A stretch of DNA of 64,000 nt from Sphingomicrobium nitratireducens (GTDB lineage: Bacteria; Pseudomonadota; Alphaproteobacteria; Sphingomonadales; Sphingomonadaceae). Under the pieces are notes generated by a model. That model was not told the DNA's origin and searched no databases. It worked only from the letters and a program-made list of their open reading frames with translations. Location of the stretch: contig NZ_JANJZA010000001.1 in assembly GCF_026157035.1 (NCBI RefSeq), positions 475,001 to 539,000 on the forward strand. Direction: 5' to 3'. Position numbers and translations under genes: made by a program. This document shows, piece after piece, positions 36,013-44,638 of this stretch. Each line of letters begins with the position of its first letter. Within the stretch, counting starts at the first letter, position 1.

Positions 36013-36987
36013 ATGCCGATGACAGCATCCATTCAGCTTCATATGTCGGCTAACCGACTTAGATCATTACCTTTTTTTGCTTTGTCCGTGGCTATTCTGG
36101 CCGCCTGGCCGTTCCTGCGCGAAAGGCCTGATTTCAAGGGGGTTTCCCCCTCATCGTTCGAAGTCGAGCTGCGGTCGTTCGACCCCGGTCCGGCGCCCTC
36201 GGGCTGGACCCTTCACGGGGCATGGAAGATCGGCGCAAAGGCGGACCCGCGCCTGGTCGGCCTGTCGGGCATGGATTGGGACGACGGCGATCTCGTGATG
36301 GTCAGCGACATCGGGGCGATGGTGCGGATGAAGACGCCGGCGGCGGGGGACAGGACGGCGATCGCGCGGGCGCTGACGCTGGGGCGCGGTCCCGGTGCGC
36401 GGGGAACCGCCGATGCCGAAGGCGTGGTGCGCGAGGGTGGCCGCTGGCGCGTGGCGGTCGAGCAGTCCCACGGTGCCAATCTCTATCGCGATGACGGATC
36501 GCTCGTCGCGACGATGCGGCTGGGACGCCCGCCCTGGCGTCCCAATCGCGGGTTCGAGGCGATCGCCATGGTCGGGGGTGCGCCGCTGTTGCTGGGCGAA
36601 TCGGGGCGGGTCGGAGCGATCCGGGTCGGCGAGCGCTGGCGCCGGGTGAAAGTGACGGGCGCTACCGGCCCGGTCACCGGCGCCGCGACCCTTGGGAACG
36701 GGCGCCTGCTGCTGCTGCAGCGCCATCTGGGGGTGCGGGGATTCTCGTCCTCGCTCGCGCTTGGCCGAGTCGATGGCGACACCGTTCGGGTCGAGCGGAT
36801 CGTACCGCTAGCGACCCCGTCCAACGCCAACATGGAGGGCATAGCAGTAGAGCCGCTGGCGCATGGGCACCTGCGGCTCTGGCTGGTGTCCGACGACAAC
36901 GGGCTGGCCGCGCTGGCCAGCGTGCTGATTGCCTGGGACGTGGAAGCGCGGGCGCTCGAGGGCGCCCCGCACCGCTCCGCCGATTAG
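36013..36987 (+). CDS. Esterase-like activity of phytase family protein
   Basis: 324 residues from the first ATG. A membrane span or uncleaved signal (about 17-35, [14 protein letters not shown]) is followed by a beta-propeller-like domain with the family blocks [28 protein letters not shown] and RGFEAIAM, and a late [10 protein letters not shown]. This matches PF13449 proteins, which are exported; the substrate is unknown. In-frame ATGs at 36019 and 36043 are alternatives and none has a clear ribosome site. The stop overlaps the rpmB stop at TTAG. Confidence 0.82.
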   Translation: MPMTASIQLHMSANRLRSLPFFALSVAILAAWPFLRERPDFKGVSPSSFEVELRSFDPGPAPSGWTLHGAWKIGAKADPRLVGLSGMDWDDGDLVMVSDIGAMVRMKTPAAGDRTAIARALTLGRGPGARGTADAEGVVREGGRWRVAVEQSHGANLYRDDGSLVATMRLGRPPWRPNRGFEAIAMVGGAPLLLGESGRVGAIRVGERWRRVKVTGATGPVTGAATLGNGRLLLLQRHLGVRGFSSSLALGRVDGDTVRVERIVPLATPSNANMEGIAVEPLAHGHLRLWLVSDDNGLAALASVLIAWDVEARALEGAPHRSAD

Positions 36988-37274
36988 GCGGCCGCGGTCT
37001 TCGCCTTGGCGATCTCGCGCTTCAGCTTCTGGGCCTTGGCCGAGAGCTTGTCGTCGCTGGTCTTGGTGAGCCAGTTGTCGAGGCCGCCGACATGTTCGAC
37101 CGAGCGCAGGCCCTGCGTCGACACGCGGAACTTAACGCGGCGGTCGAGCGCCTCGCTGATCAGCGTGACATTCTGCAGGTTCGGAAGGAAAACCCGCTTG
37201 GTCTTGTTGTTGGCGTGGGAAACATTGTTGCCCACCTGCCGGCCCTTGCCGGTCAGTTCGCAAACGCGCGACAT
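36984..37274 (-). CDS. rpmB: 50S ribosomal protein L28
   Basis: 96 residues starting [20 protein letters not shown], the L28 signature, followed by [15 protein letters not shown]. The C-terminal extension ([19 protein letters not shown]) is usual in alphaproteobacteria. The ATG at 37274 is preferred over an upstream frame extension. It stands alone, convergent with the phytase-like gene; its promoter should lie in the 180 bases upstream, which otherwise hold nothing recognisable. Confidence 0.98.
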   Translation of the reverse strand: MSRVCELTGKGRQVGNNVSHANNKTKRVFLPNLQNVTLISEALDRRVKFRVSTQGLRSVEHVGGLDNWLTKTSDDKLSAKAQKLKREIAKAKTAAA

Positions 37275-37455
37275 GATTCTTATCCTGATCTCTTGCGGGC
37301 AGCATTGCCCGGAAAGCGCCGCCCGATACCCGCTGATGCGCCAATCGTCAACCGGTTCGCCATTCCCGGCCATTCTCTCGCGCCATGTCGGAAACCCGAC
37401 ACAGGCTCGCGCGTTGGGTCAATGAAGGGAACGAAGGACTGTAGGGGCGCGAACC

Positions 37456-37743
37456 GTGCGTACGATCATTGTGATTCTCATTCTAGTTGTGGTGGCGCTG
37501 ATCGCGGTGATCGGCACGGGGATGGTCGACATCCGCCAGACTCAGGCCGCCAAGGTTCCCGAATTCCACGCCGACGAGAACGGCATCGCGGCCAAGGGCG
37601 GTCGCCAACCGGCGTTCGACGTGGAGACCGGGACCATCTCGGTCGGCAGCGAGACCAAGGCGGTGACCGTGCCGACGCTCGACGTCCAGCCGGCCAAGGA
37701 GAAGCCTGCGAGCGGCTCCACCAAGTCGAAGCCTGCAGGCTGA
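37456..37743 (+). CDS. Small membrane-anchored protein of unknown function
   Basis: 95 residues with a GTG start and AGGGG about 9 bases upstream. A single N-terminal hydrophobic segment (about 4-23, IIVILILVVVALIAVIG) is followed by a polar tail with several Lys/Pro/Ser residues (EKPASGSTKSKPAG). I do not recognise a family. It ends 39 bases before tadA and is probably co-transcribed with it. Confidence 0.6.
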   Translation: MRTIIVILILVVVALIAVIGTGMVDIRQTQAAKVPEFHADENGIAAKGGRQPAFDVETGTISVGSETKAVTVPTLDVQPAKEKPASGSTKSKPAG

Positions 37744-37782
37744 CCCTTTCCCCGGGCCCGCCCCCGCGCTAGCGGGTGGGCG

Positions 37783-38244
37783 ATGACCGGCGGCTTTCCT
37801 CTTCCCGAACCCATGCGGCGCGCGCTGGCGCTGGCCGACGAGGCCGCTGCCGACGGCGAAGTGCCTGTCGGCGCGGTGATCACGGACCCCGCGGGGACTA
37901 TCGTGGCCGAGGCGCGCAACGCGATGCGCGGCGGGAGCGACCCGACCGCCCATGCCGAGATGCTGGCGATCCGTCGCGCAGGTGAGGCGCTTGCGACCTC
38001 GCGGCTCGACGGGTGCACCTTGTGGGTCAGTCTCGAACCGTGCGCGATGTGCGCGGGCGCGATCGCCCTGGCGAGGATCGACAAGCTCGTGTTCGCCGCC
38101 GAGGACCCCAAGGGTGGCGGGGTCGTGCACGGCGCGAAAGTCTTCACCCAGTCGACATGTCACCATCGGCCCGAGGTGATGGGCGGGCTCGGCGAGGCCG
38201 AGGCCGCGCGCCAGCTCAGGGATTTCTTTGCAGCGCGCCGCTAG
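37783..38244 (+). CDS. tadA: tRNA-specific adenosine deaminase TadA
   Basis: 153 residues. The zinc-dependent deaminase motifs are TAHAEMLAIRRAG (His and catalytic Glu) and SLEPCAMCAGAIALARI (two Cys ligands). TadA converts A34 to inosine in tRNA-Arg(ACG). GAEDPKGGG-like and HRPEVMGGL segments are also family-typical. The gene is full length; a hairpin follows, shared with the convergent OmpA gene. Confidence 0.96.
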   Translation: MTGGFPLPEPMRRALALADEAAADGEVPVGAVITDPAGTIVAEARNAMRGGSDPTAHAEMLAIRRAGEALATSRLDGCTLWVSLEPCAMCAGAIALARIDKLVFAAEDPKGGGVVHGAKVFTQSTCHHRPEVMGGLGEAEAARQLRDFFAARR

Positions 38245-38261
38245 CCGCGCGCTTCTCTACC

Positions 38262-38299
38262 CAAAAAGAAAGGGCGGCCCTGATACGCAGGGTCGCCCT
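38262..38299 (-). terminator. Terminator of the OmpA-family gene
   Basis: AGGGCGGCCCT pairs with AGGGTCGCCCT around a short loop. Read on the minus strand, it is followed by TTTCTTTTT. It lies in the 91-base gap between the tadA and ompA-like stops. Confidence 0.75.
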
Positions 38300-38335
38300 C
38301 TCGTCCATCCTTGGGTGGGGGGACAGGATGGAAAA

Positions 38336-39025
38336 TCAGTAACCGGCGGCGCCGACGTCCTGCTGGCTCACCGGTGTCACCTTGATCTCGACGCGGCGGT
38401 TCTGCGCGCGGCCTTCCTCGGTGTCGTTGCTCGCGATCGGCTGGCTCTCGCCATAGCCGACGGTGGCGATGCGGGCGCGGTTGACGCCCTGCATGGTCAG
38501 ATAGTCGGCGACTGCCGTGGCACGGCGCTGCGAGAGCTGCTGGTTGTAGGCGTCGCTGCCGACCGAATCGGTGTGCCCCATCACGTCGATGAAGGTCGAT
38601 TCGTAGGCAGTGAGCGTCTGCGCGACCTCGTTGAGGGTCGAGCGGAACTCGGGCTGGACCTCGCTGCTGTCGAACCCGAACGTGATGCCCGCGGGCATGC
38701 GCAGGAGAAGATCGTCGCCCTGGCGGATGACGTCGACGCCGGTGCCTTCGGTCTCGCGGCGCAGTTCCTGCTCCTGCTTGTCCATGTAGGCGCCGATCGC
38801 GCCGCCCGCGACGGCGCCGATGCCGGCACCGATGATGCGTTCGGTACGGTCGTTCTTGCCGCCGATCACGTCGCCGAGCAGGTAGCCGCCGAGCGCGCCC
38901 AGCACCGTGCCGACGCCGGCCTCGGTCGAGATCCGCTTCTGTCCGGTCATGGCGTCCGTCGTGCAGGCGCCGGTCGCAACCATGGCGCCCGCTGCGAGAA
39001 TCACGGGAAACTTTGAAATACGCAT
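38336..39025 (-). CDS. OmpA-family lipoprotein
   Basis: 229 residues. Signal MRISKFPVILAAGAMVATGAC has the lipobox Cys at 21. A glycine-zipper region (GTVLGALGGYLLGDVIGG, IIGAGIGAVAGGAIGAYM) precedes an OmpA C-terminal peptidoglycan-binding domain (FGFDSSEVQPEF, DVMGHTDSVGSDAYNQQLS, RRATAVADYL, RVEIKV). It probably tethers the outer membrane to peptidoglycan, similar to YiaD. CAGGAG precedes the ATG by about 10 bases. The larger upstream frame is a shadow of the convergent gene. Confidence 0.94.
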   Translation of the reverse strand: MRISKFPVILAAGAMVATGACTTDAMTGQKRISTEAGVGTVLGALGGYLLGDVIGGKNDRTERIIGAGIGAVAGGAIGAYMDKQEQELRRETEGTGVDVIRQGDDLLLRMPAGITFGFDSSEVQPEFRSTLNEVAQTLTAYESTFIDVMGHTDSVGSDAYNQQLSQRRATAVADYLTMQGVNRARIATVGYGESQPIASNDTEEGRAQNRRVEIKVTPVSQQDVGAAGY

Positions 39026-39169
39026 GAGAAGAAAACTCCTGAGTCTTGCTGTTCTCCGGCTCAATCGCCCCGCGGCGCCCTTTGTTCCGCTGCCAGCACG
39101 GGATTTGCACGCTTCATCGCACCCGCTTGTCGCGCCGCCGTTTTGGCGGCATGAGGGGCAAAGACGCCC

Positions 39170-40510
39170 ATGAGCGAGACCTTGCTTCCCATCCCCTGGA
39201 TCGATGTCCTCCTGATTATCGCGCTGATCGCGATGAACGGGCTGCTGTCGATGAGCGAACTGGCCATCGTGTCCTCGCGAGAGGCGCGGCTGAAGGCGAT
39301 GGCGCGTGACGGCAGCAAGGGGGCCGAGCGCGCATTGGCCCTCGGTGCGGAGCCCGGGCGATTCCTGTCGACGGTCCAGATCGGGATCACCCTGATCGGC
39401 ATCCTCGCCGGTGCCTATTCGGGTGCCAGCCTGGGCGAGCCGGTCGGACAGCGCGTCGCGCTCCTCGGTGTCGATCCGGAGACGGCATCGGCAGTCGGTT
39501 TCGGCATCGTCATCGTCCTGACCACCTACGTCAGCCTCGTTATCGGCGAGCTCGTGCCCAAGCAGTTCGCGCTGCGCAACCCCGAGCCGATCGCCGCGCT
39601 CGTCGCGCGCCCGATGGGCGGTCTTGCGCGACTGACCGCGCCGCTGGTGTGGCTGCTCGACCAGACCAGCGCGCTGATCTTCAAGCTGGCGGGCCTCAAG
39701 CGCGAAGCCGACAAGGTCGTGACCGCCGAGGAACTCCATCTCGTCGTCGCGGAGGCGAAGACGTCCGGACTGCTCGAGGAATCGGAGCGTGCGATCATCT
39801 CGGGCGTGGTGCGCCTCGCCGACCGACCGGTGCGCGAGGTGATGACACCGCGGACCGAGATCGACTGGATCGACGCTGGCTGCACCCGAGAGGACATCCG
39901 CATGGCCCTTTCCGCGAGCCCGCACAGCCGCCTGCCCGTGGCCGAAGGGTCGGTCGACGAGATCATCGGCGTGGTCTCGACGCGCGACCTTCTGGCCGCC
40001 CAGCTCGACGGCAAGCCGCTCGACCTGCGCTCGCTGGCGCGGCCCGCGCCGGTCATTCCCGACCTGATGGACGCGATGGATGCGCTGGCCGTGCTGCGCG
40101 CCGCGGAAGTCCCGCTGGCGCTGGTCCACGACGAATATGGTCATCTCGACGGGATCGTGACGCCTGGTTCGATCCTGGTCGCGCTGGCCGGGCACTTCAT
40201 CAGCGACGAGGAGGGCGAGGACCCCGTCATCGCGCGCGACGACGGTAGCTACCTCATTTCCGGTGCGGCCAGTGCCGACGTGCTCGAGGATCGTCTCGGC
40301 ATGCGGCTCGGCGAGGAGCGCGACTATTCGACCGTGGCAGGGTTCGCCCTGTCGGTGCTCAAGCGGCTTCCCGAGGAAGGCGAGAAATTCTCCAGCGAAA
40401 ACTGGACGTTCGAGGTGGTCGACATGGACGGGCGCAAGATCGACAAGCTGATCGCGGCGCCCAAGCGCAAGAAGCGCAAGGCCGCCCAGTCGCCCGTCGC
40501 CGACGGTTAG
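39170..40510 (+). CDS. CNNM/CorC-type hemolysin family transporter protein
   Basis: 446 residues. An N-terminal CNNM (DUF21) domain with four membrane segments (IDVLLIIALIAMNGLLSMSE to SLVIGELVPKQFALRN) is followed by a CBS pair (MTPRTEIDWID and IIGVVSTRDLLAAQL) and a C-terminal CorC_HlyC domain ([20 protein letters not shown]-like EYGHLDGIVT). The family is linked to Mg2+/Co2+ transport and is misnamed hemolysin. The tail is highly basic (KRKKRKAA). The stop overlaps the next gene's stop at TTAG. Confidence 0.92.
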   Translation: MSETLLPIPWIDVLLIIALIAMNGLLSMSELAIVSSREARLKAMARDGSKGAERALALGAEPGRFLSTVQIGITLIGILAGAYSGASLGEPVGQRVALLGVDPETASAVGFGIVIVLTTYVSLVIGELVPKQFALRNPEPIAALVARPMGGLARLTAPLVWLLDQTSALIFKLAGLKREADKVVTAEELHLVVAEAKTSGLLEESERAIISGVVRLADRPVREVMTPRTEIDWIDAGCTREDIRMALSASPHSRLPVAEGSVDEIIGVVSTRDLLAAQLDGKPLDLRSLARPAPVIPDLMDAMDALAVLRAAEVPLALVHDEYGHLDGIVTPGSILVALAGHFISDEEGEDPVIARDDGSYLISGAASADVLEDRLGMRLGEERDYSTVAGFALSVLKRLPEEGEKFSSENWTFEVVDMDGRKIDKLIAAPKRKKRKAAQSPVADG

Positions 40511-41004
40511 AGCTTGCCGAACTTCGCCTCGTAGCCGTCGGTATCGCCGCGCGCGAGATAGTCGGCCTGCTCGACGATCCGGTCGCGCTGGAAACGGCCG
40601 CGGAAAGCACCGAGCTGCGCGTCGATCGCGTCGACCTGGCCGGGCGAGAGCTTGGCGATCTGGTCGAAACGCACGATCCCCATCTCGCCGAGCATGCGCG
40701 CGAGCTTCGGACCGACGCCCTTGAGTCTGCGCAGATCGTCGGGCGCGCCGACGGCGCCCGGGAGGTGCTCGTGCACGTCGGAGCGCAGGATATGCCCGGC
40801 CACGTCGCTCGCCGCGGCGGCGGCCTCGTCGACGATCCCGCGCCCTTCGCGGCTGCGACCGTCGGCGACCATGTGCGGACGGACCGGCGTGTCGTCAGAC
40901 AGGCGCACCGTCTGCTTGGGCCGGAGGACGAGGAAGCCGACGACCATGCCGACGACCAGCGCGACGAGAAGGATGGGCCAGTAGGCAGCGAGAAAGGCGT
41001 CCAT
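40507..41004 (-). CDS. Membrane-anchored protein with helix-hairpin-helix motif
   Basis: 165 residues. One N-terminal span (about 8-28, WPILLVALVVGMVVGFLVL) is followed by a linker and a helix-hairpin-helix-like motif, DLRRLKGVGPKLARMLGEMG, as in proteins with the 'DUF332/TfoX-like' or predicted flap-endonuclease-like HhH module. FDQIAKLSPGQVDAIDAQL and FRGRFQRDRIVEQA follow. Such proteins are annotated only as hypothetical in alphaproteobacteria. It begins 12 bases after the upstream membrane protein gene. Confidence 0.75.
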   Translation of the reverse strand: MDAFLAAYWPILLVALVVGMVVGFLVLRPKQTVRLSDDTPVRPHMVADGRSREGRGIVDEAAAAASDVAGHILRSDVHEHLPGAVGAPDDLRRLKGVGPKLARMLGEMGIVRFDQIAKLSPGQVDAIDAQLGAFRGRFQRDRIVEQADYLARGDTDGYEAKFGKL

Positions 41005-41015
41005 GAAGTGCTCCC

Positions 41016-41450
41016 TCAGATGGGTGACCAGGCGATCGCGCGGCGACGCAGCGCGACAAGATAGGCGATAATGAAGCCGAGTGCGAACATGCCAAGCGCG
41101 ACAAGTTCCGCTTCGACCACGAGCGGGAGGACGATGGGGGCGGTGACGGTGCCGCCGCCGGGGCGCCACCAGCGCACATCGACCACGCCGGGTACGCCGC
41201 CGATGATGCGGTCGAGCTCGCCGCGCTGGAAGTCGTCGGCGGGGCCCGCCAGCCACATGCGGCGGGTCAGCGGTCCGCGCTGCATGAAGCCGTCGATCTC
41301 GTCCATGTCGTAATAATCGAGGTTGAGCCGCGTCAGCGCTTCCGCCCTGGCGGCGAACCGCACGCCGGCCTGGCCGAGCGGACCGTGCCACAGCGCGGCA
41401 AAGGCCATCACGGCGGCGATCCCGGCGATGACGATCTGGCGCGGCTTCAT
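41016..41450 (-). CDS. Two-span membrane protein with BON-like segment
   Basis: 144 residues. Membrane spans lie near 6-22 (IVIAGIAAVMAFAALWH) and near 108-130 (PIVLPLVVEAELVALGMFAL). Between them, GELDRIIGGVPGVVDVRWW resembles the core of a BON domain, as in the N-termini of OmpA-like proteins in this group. No function can be assigned. It is probably co-transcribed with the HhH protein gene 12 bases downstream. Confidence 0.7.
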   Translation of the reverse strand: MKPRQIVIAGIAAVMAFAALWHGPLGQAGVRFAARAEALTRLNLDYYDMDEIDGFMQRGPLTRRMWLAGPADDFQRGELDRIIGGVPGVVDVRWWRPGGGTVTAPIVLPLVVEAELVALGMFALGFIIAYLVALRRRAIAWSPI

Positions 41451-41491
41451 CGTATTCCCTGTGGCATGATCGCGCGGAGCCCCGCAAGCAC

Positions 41492-42748
41492 CTATCCTGC
41501 CGCGCGTTCCAGTTCGCGCCAGCCGATGTCGCGGCGCGCGAAACCGTCGACATAGTCGATCTTCCCGAGCGCGGCGTAGGCCGCGTCGCGGGCCTCGGCG
41601 AGCGTGCCGCCGGCAGCCGTCACCGCGAGCACGCGCCCGCCCGAGGCGACGAGCTCTCCGTCCTTTTCGGCGGTGCCGGCCTGGAAGACGATCGCGCCGT
41701 CTTCCTCGGCCTCCTCGATGCCCGAAATCGCGCCGCCTGTCCTCGGCGTGCCCGGATAGCCGTCGGCGGCCACGACCACGGTCATGACGTGCGCGTCTTC
41801 GAGCAGGATCTCCAGGTCAGCGAGTTCGCCCTCGGCGACCGCGAGGCACATCTCGGCGAAGTCGCCTTCGATGCGTGGCATCACCACCTGGCATTCGGGA
41901 TCGCCGAAGCGGACATTATACTCGATCAGCTTGGGGCCGTCGGCGGTCAGCATGAGGCCCGCATAGAGGATGCCGTTGAAGGGCGTGCCCTCGTCGGCGA
42001 GCGTTTCGGCGGTGGGGCGCACGATCTCGTCCATCGCCCGGTCACGCAGCGCGTCGGTGAGGACGGGGGCAGGCGAATAGGCGCCCATGCCGCCCGTATT
42101 GGGGCCAGTATCGCCTTCGCCCACGCGCTTGTGGTCCTGCGCGGAGGCGATGAAGCGCACTTCGCGGCCCGCGACGAAAGCGAACAGGCTGGCTTCCTCG
42201 CCCTCGAGAAATTCCTCGATTACGAGCGGGGCGTCGCCCGCCTCGCGGATGGCTTCTTCGGCTTCCTCGCGGGTCATCGCGACGGTCACGCCCTTGCCCG
42301 CGGCGAGCCCGTCGGCCTTGACCACGACGGGGGCGCCGAAGCGGTCGAGCGCGGCCAGGGCGGCGGCCTGGCTGGCGGTGCGTTCGTATCCTGCGGTCGG
42401 AATGTTCGCGCGTGCGCACAGATCCTTGGTGAAGCCCTTCGATCCCTCGAGCTGCGCGGCGGCGGCCGACGGGCCGAGCGTGGCGATCCCTTCATCGCGC
42501 AGCCGGTCGGCGACGCCGGCGACCAGCGGCGCTTCGGGGCCGACGACGACAAGGTCGATCGCCTCCTCGCGAGCCAGTGCGATCACCGCGTCCGCGTCGC
42601 ACGGGTCGATTGCGGCGAGGCGGTCGGCCCAGCGGGCCATGCCCGGATTGCCCGGCGCGCAGACGAGCTTGTCGCAGCTCGGCGATTGCGAAAGTCGCCA
42701 GGACAGCGCATCCTCGCGTCCGCCCGAACCCAGTACCAGGATGTGCAT
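41492..42748 (-). CDS. purD: Phosphoribosylamine-glycine ligase
   Basis: 418 residues, full length, of the ATP-grasp enzyme that joins glycine to phosphoribosylamine in purine synthesis. Seen: [85 protein letters not shown] and [14 protein letters not shown]. The ATG at 42748 is clear from the conserved N-terminus, and lies within the first codons of the divergent xseA: the bases CATG at 42746-42749 supply both starts. Confidence 0.98.
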   Translation of the reverse strand: MHILVLGSGGREDALSWRLSQSPSCDKLVCAPGNPGMARWADRLAAIDPCDADAVIALAREEAIDLVVVGPEAPLVAGVADRLRDEGIATLGPSAAAAQLEGSKGFTKDLCARANIPTAGYERTASQAAALAALDRFGAPVVVKADGLAAGKGVTVAMTREEAEEAIREAGDAPLVIEEFLEGEEASLFAFVAGREVRFIASAQDHKRVGEGDTGPNTGGMGAYSPAPVLTDALRDRAMDEIVRPTAETLADEGTPFNGILYAGLMLTADGPKLIEYNVRFGDPECQVVMPRIEGDFAEMCLAVAEGELADLEILLEDAHVMTVVVAADGYPGTPRTGGAISGIEEAEEDGAIVFQAGTAEKDGELVASGGRVLAVTAAGGTLAEARDAAYAALGKIDYVDGFARRDIGWRELERAAG

Positions 42749-44246
42749 GTCGTTCCCCGAAGATGAAGCCCCCGGCCTGTTAGCGAAGTCGGCTGCCGGC
42801 GACAACGCGGCGCCGCTCAGCGTCTCCGACCTGTCGGGCGCCTTGAAGCGCACGGTGGAAGACGCGTTCGGCCACGTGCGCGTGCGCGGCGAGATTTCGG
42901 GATGGAAGCGCGCCGCCTCGGGCCACTGCTATTTCACCCTGAAGGACGAGAATGCCTGCATCGACGCGGTGCTGTGGCGCGGCCAGTCGCAGCGGCTCGC
43001 TTTCTCGCCCGAGGACGGGGCCGAGGTCATCGCGACCGGCAAGGTGACGACCTATCCCGGGCGCTCGAAATACCAGATCAGCGTGACCAGCCTCGAACTG
43101 GCGGGCGAGGGGGCGCTGATGGCGCTGCTCGAGAAACGCAAGCGCGCGCTGGCCGCAGAAGGCCTCTTCGCGTCCGAGCGCAAGAAGGACCTGCCCTACC
43201 TGCCGCGCGTGATCGGCGTGGTGACGAGTCCGACGGGGGCGGTCATCCGCGACATCCTCCACCGGCTCGAGGACCGCTTCCCCACCCACGTGCTGGTGTG
43301 GCCGGTGCCGGTACAGGGCGAAGCGGCGGCGCCTGCGGTGGCGAGCGCGATCCGCGGCTTCGACGCCTTACCCGCGAGCGGCGGGCGGGTTCCGCGCCCC
43401 GACCTGCTGATCGTCGCACGCGGCGGCGGGTCGATCGAGGATCTTTGGGCCTTCAACGAGGAAGCGGTGGTGCGCGCGGCGGCCGACTGCTCGATCCCGC
43501 TGATCAGCGCGGTCGGGCACGAGACCGACGTCACGCTGATCGACCACGCCGCCGACCGCCGCGCGCCGACTCCGACCGCAGCCGCCGAAATGGCGGTGCC
43601 GGTGCGCCGCGACCTCGTCGCGTTCGTGGGCGATCTCGCGCAGCGCGCGGGCAAGGGCCTGTCCCGCCGGCTCGACCGGAGCGCGGAACGGTTCGCGCTG
43701 GCGGCCGAGCGATTGCCCGAGCCCGCCAGCCTCGTCGACCAGCGCGAACAGCGGGTCGACGAGTTGACGCGGCGGCTGGGGCAGGGCCTGTCGGGCCAGT
43801 TGTTTAAGGCGGGCGGACGGCTGGCCGAATGGACCGGACGGCTGGATGCGGGGCGACTGCTCGGCAAGCGGGCGAGGGAGGGCGAGGCGCGGCTGCTCGA
43901 ACTGGTGCGGCGCATGCCGCGCGCCGATCGCTATCTCGCGGCGAGGTCGGAAAGGCTGGCCTCGCTCTGGCGGCTGGCGGACCTCGCGCATCCCGAGCGA
44001 CCGCTCGATCGCGGATTCGCGCGGGTCAGCGCCGGCGACGGGGCGAGCGTGACGTCCGCCGAGGCGGCGCGCCGCGCGGTCGAGGTCACGCTCCACTTTC
44101 GCGACGGGTCGGTGGACGCGCGCACGGACGGCGCCGCGAGCGCGGCCAAGGCCCCGGTTGCGCCCCGGGGACGCAGGCCCTATCGCACGCCCTCGGCGCC
44201 GCAGCCCGGCCTGTTCGACGATCCCGGCGCCCAGGGAGACGACTGA
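42747..44246 (+). CDS. xseA: Exodeoxyribonuclease VII large subunit
   Basis: 499 residues. The N-terminal OB fold ([40 protein letters not shown]) is followed by the catalytic core ([73 protein letters not shown]), a coiled-coil middle and the C-terminal [11 protein letters not shown] region. ExoVII, with XseB, degrades single-stranded DNA. The ATG at 42747 has AGGA 5 bases upstream. A 40-residue disordered tail ends in [11 protein letters not shown]. Translation is coupled to the DUF2093 gene (TGATG). Confidence 0.97.
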   Translation: MSFPEDEAPGLLAKSAAGDNAAPLSVSDLSGALKRTVEDAFGHVRVRGEISGWKRAASGHCYFTLKDENACIDAVLWRGQSQRLAFSPEDGAEVIATGKVTTYPGRSKYQISVTSLELAGEGALMALLEKRKRALAAEGLFASERKKDLPYLPRVIGVVTSPTGAVIRDILHRLEDRFPTHVLVWPVPVQGEAAAPAVASAIRGFDALPASGGRVPRPDLLIVARGGGSIEDLWAFNEEAVVRAAADCSIPLISAVGHETDVTLIDHAADRRAPTPTAAAEMAVPVRRDLVAFVGDLAQRAGKGLSRRLDRSAERFALAAERLPEPASLVDQREQRVDELTRRLGQGLSGQLFKAGGRLAEWTGRLDAGRLLGKRAREGEARLLELVRRMPRADRYLAARSERLASLWRLADLAHPERPLDRGFARVSAGDGASVTSAEAARRAVEVTLHFRDGSVDARTDGAASAAKAPVAPRGRRPYRTPSAPQPGLFDDPGAQGDD

Positions 44247-44461
44247 TGCTCAACCGCGGCGGCCGCGAGGCGAAACTGCACTATCTCGACGGGACGTTCC
44301 GGGTGCTCGGCCATGGCGATCACGTGCGCTGCGCGGTGACCGGCCAGTCGATTCTCCTGTCGGAACTGCGCTACTGGTCGGTGGCGCGCCAGGAGGCCTA
44401 TTTCGACGCCGCCGCGAGCCTCGAAGCGGAGCGCCGCGCGGCCAATATTGACCCCCGTTAA
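44246..44461 (+). CDS. DUF2093 family protein
   Basis: 71 residues: GREAKLHYLDGTFRVLGHGD followed by HVRCAVTGQSILLSELRYWS and VARQEAYFDA, the full DUF2093 profile. The family is small, cytoplasmic and confined mostly to alphaproteobacteria, with no known role. The start overlaps the xseA stop by one base, so it is expressed with xseA. Confidence 0.92.
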   Translation: MLNRGGREAKLHYLDGTFRVLGHGDHVRCAVTGQSILLSELRYWSVARQEAYFDAAASLEAERRAANIDPR

Positions 44462-44478
44462 AGGGCTCCGTCGGCCAT

Positions 44479-44578
44479 GTGACATTCGTGACACAGTTGA
44501 GTCACAAAAGCCCGTTTCCCCTCTGGCGACGCTTTACACACCCCCCTCATTTCCCGTTAACAACGTCCCCACGTGGGG
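44479..44578 (+). promoter_or_regulatory. Control region and leader of the TonB receptor gene
   Basis: The 177-base gap upstream of the receptor holds several symmetric elements. GTGAC occurs twice (44479-44483 and 44488-44492), and the second forms a dyad with GTCAC (44488-44505). A perfect 12-base palindrome CCCCACGTGGGG lies at 44567-44578. A small GGCC-AAAA-GGCC hairpin lies closer to the start, and AGGAGA then precedes the ATG. These could be operator and mRNA-stability elements of a highly expressed gene. Confidence 0.45.
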
Positions 44579-44638
44579 GTGAATTGCGCCTGCGAGAATT
44601 TGGGGAGGCCAAAAGGCCACCAATTTCAGGAGACTGTA

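Noticed and set aside
33826-36042. 738-codon frame antisense to cobT
   Set aside because: CobT with its VWA MIDAS is clear on the plus strand; the antisense frame is Arg-rich shadow.
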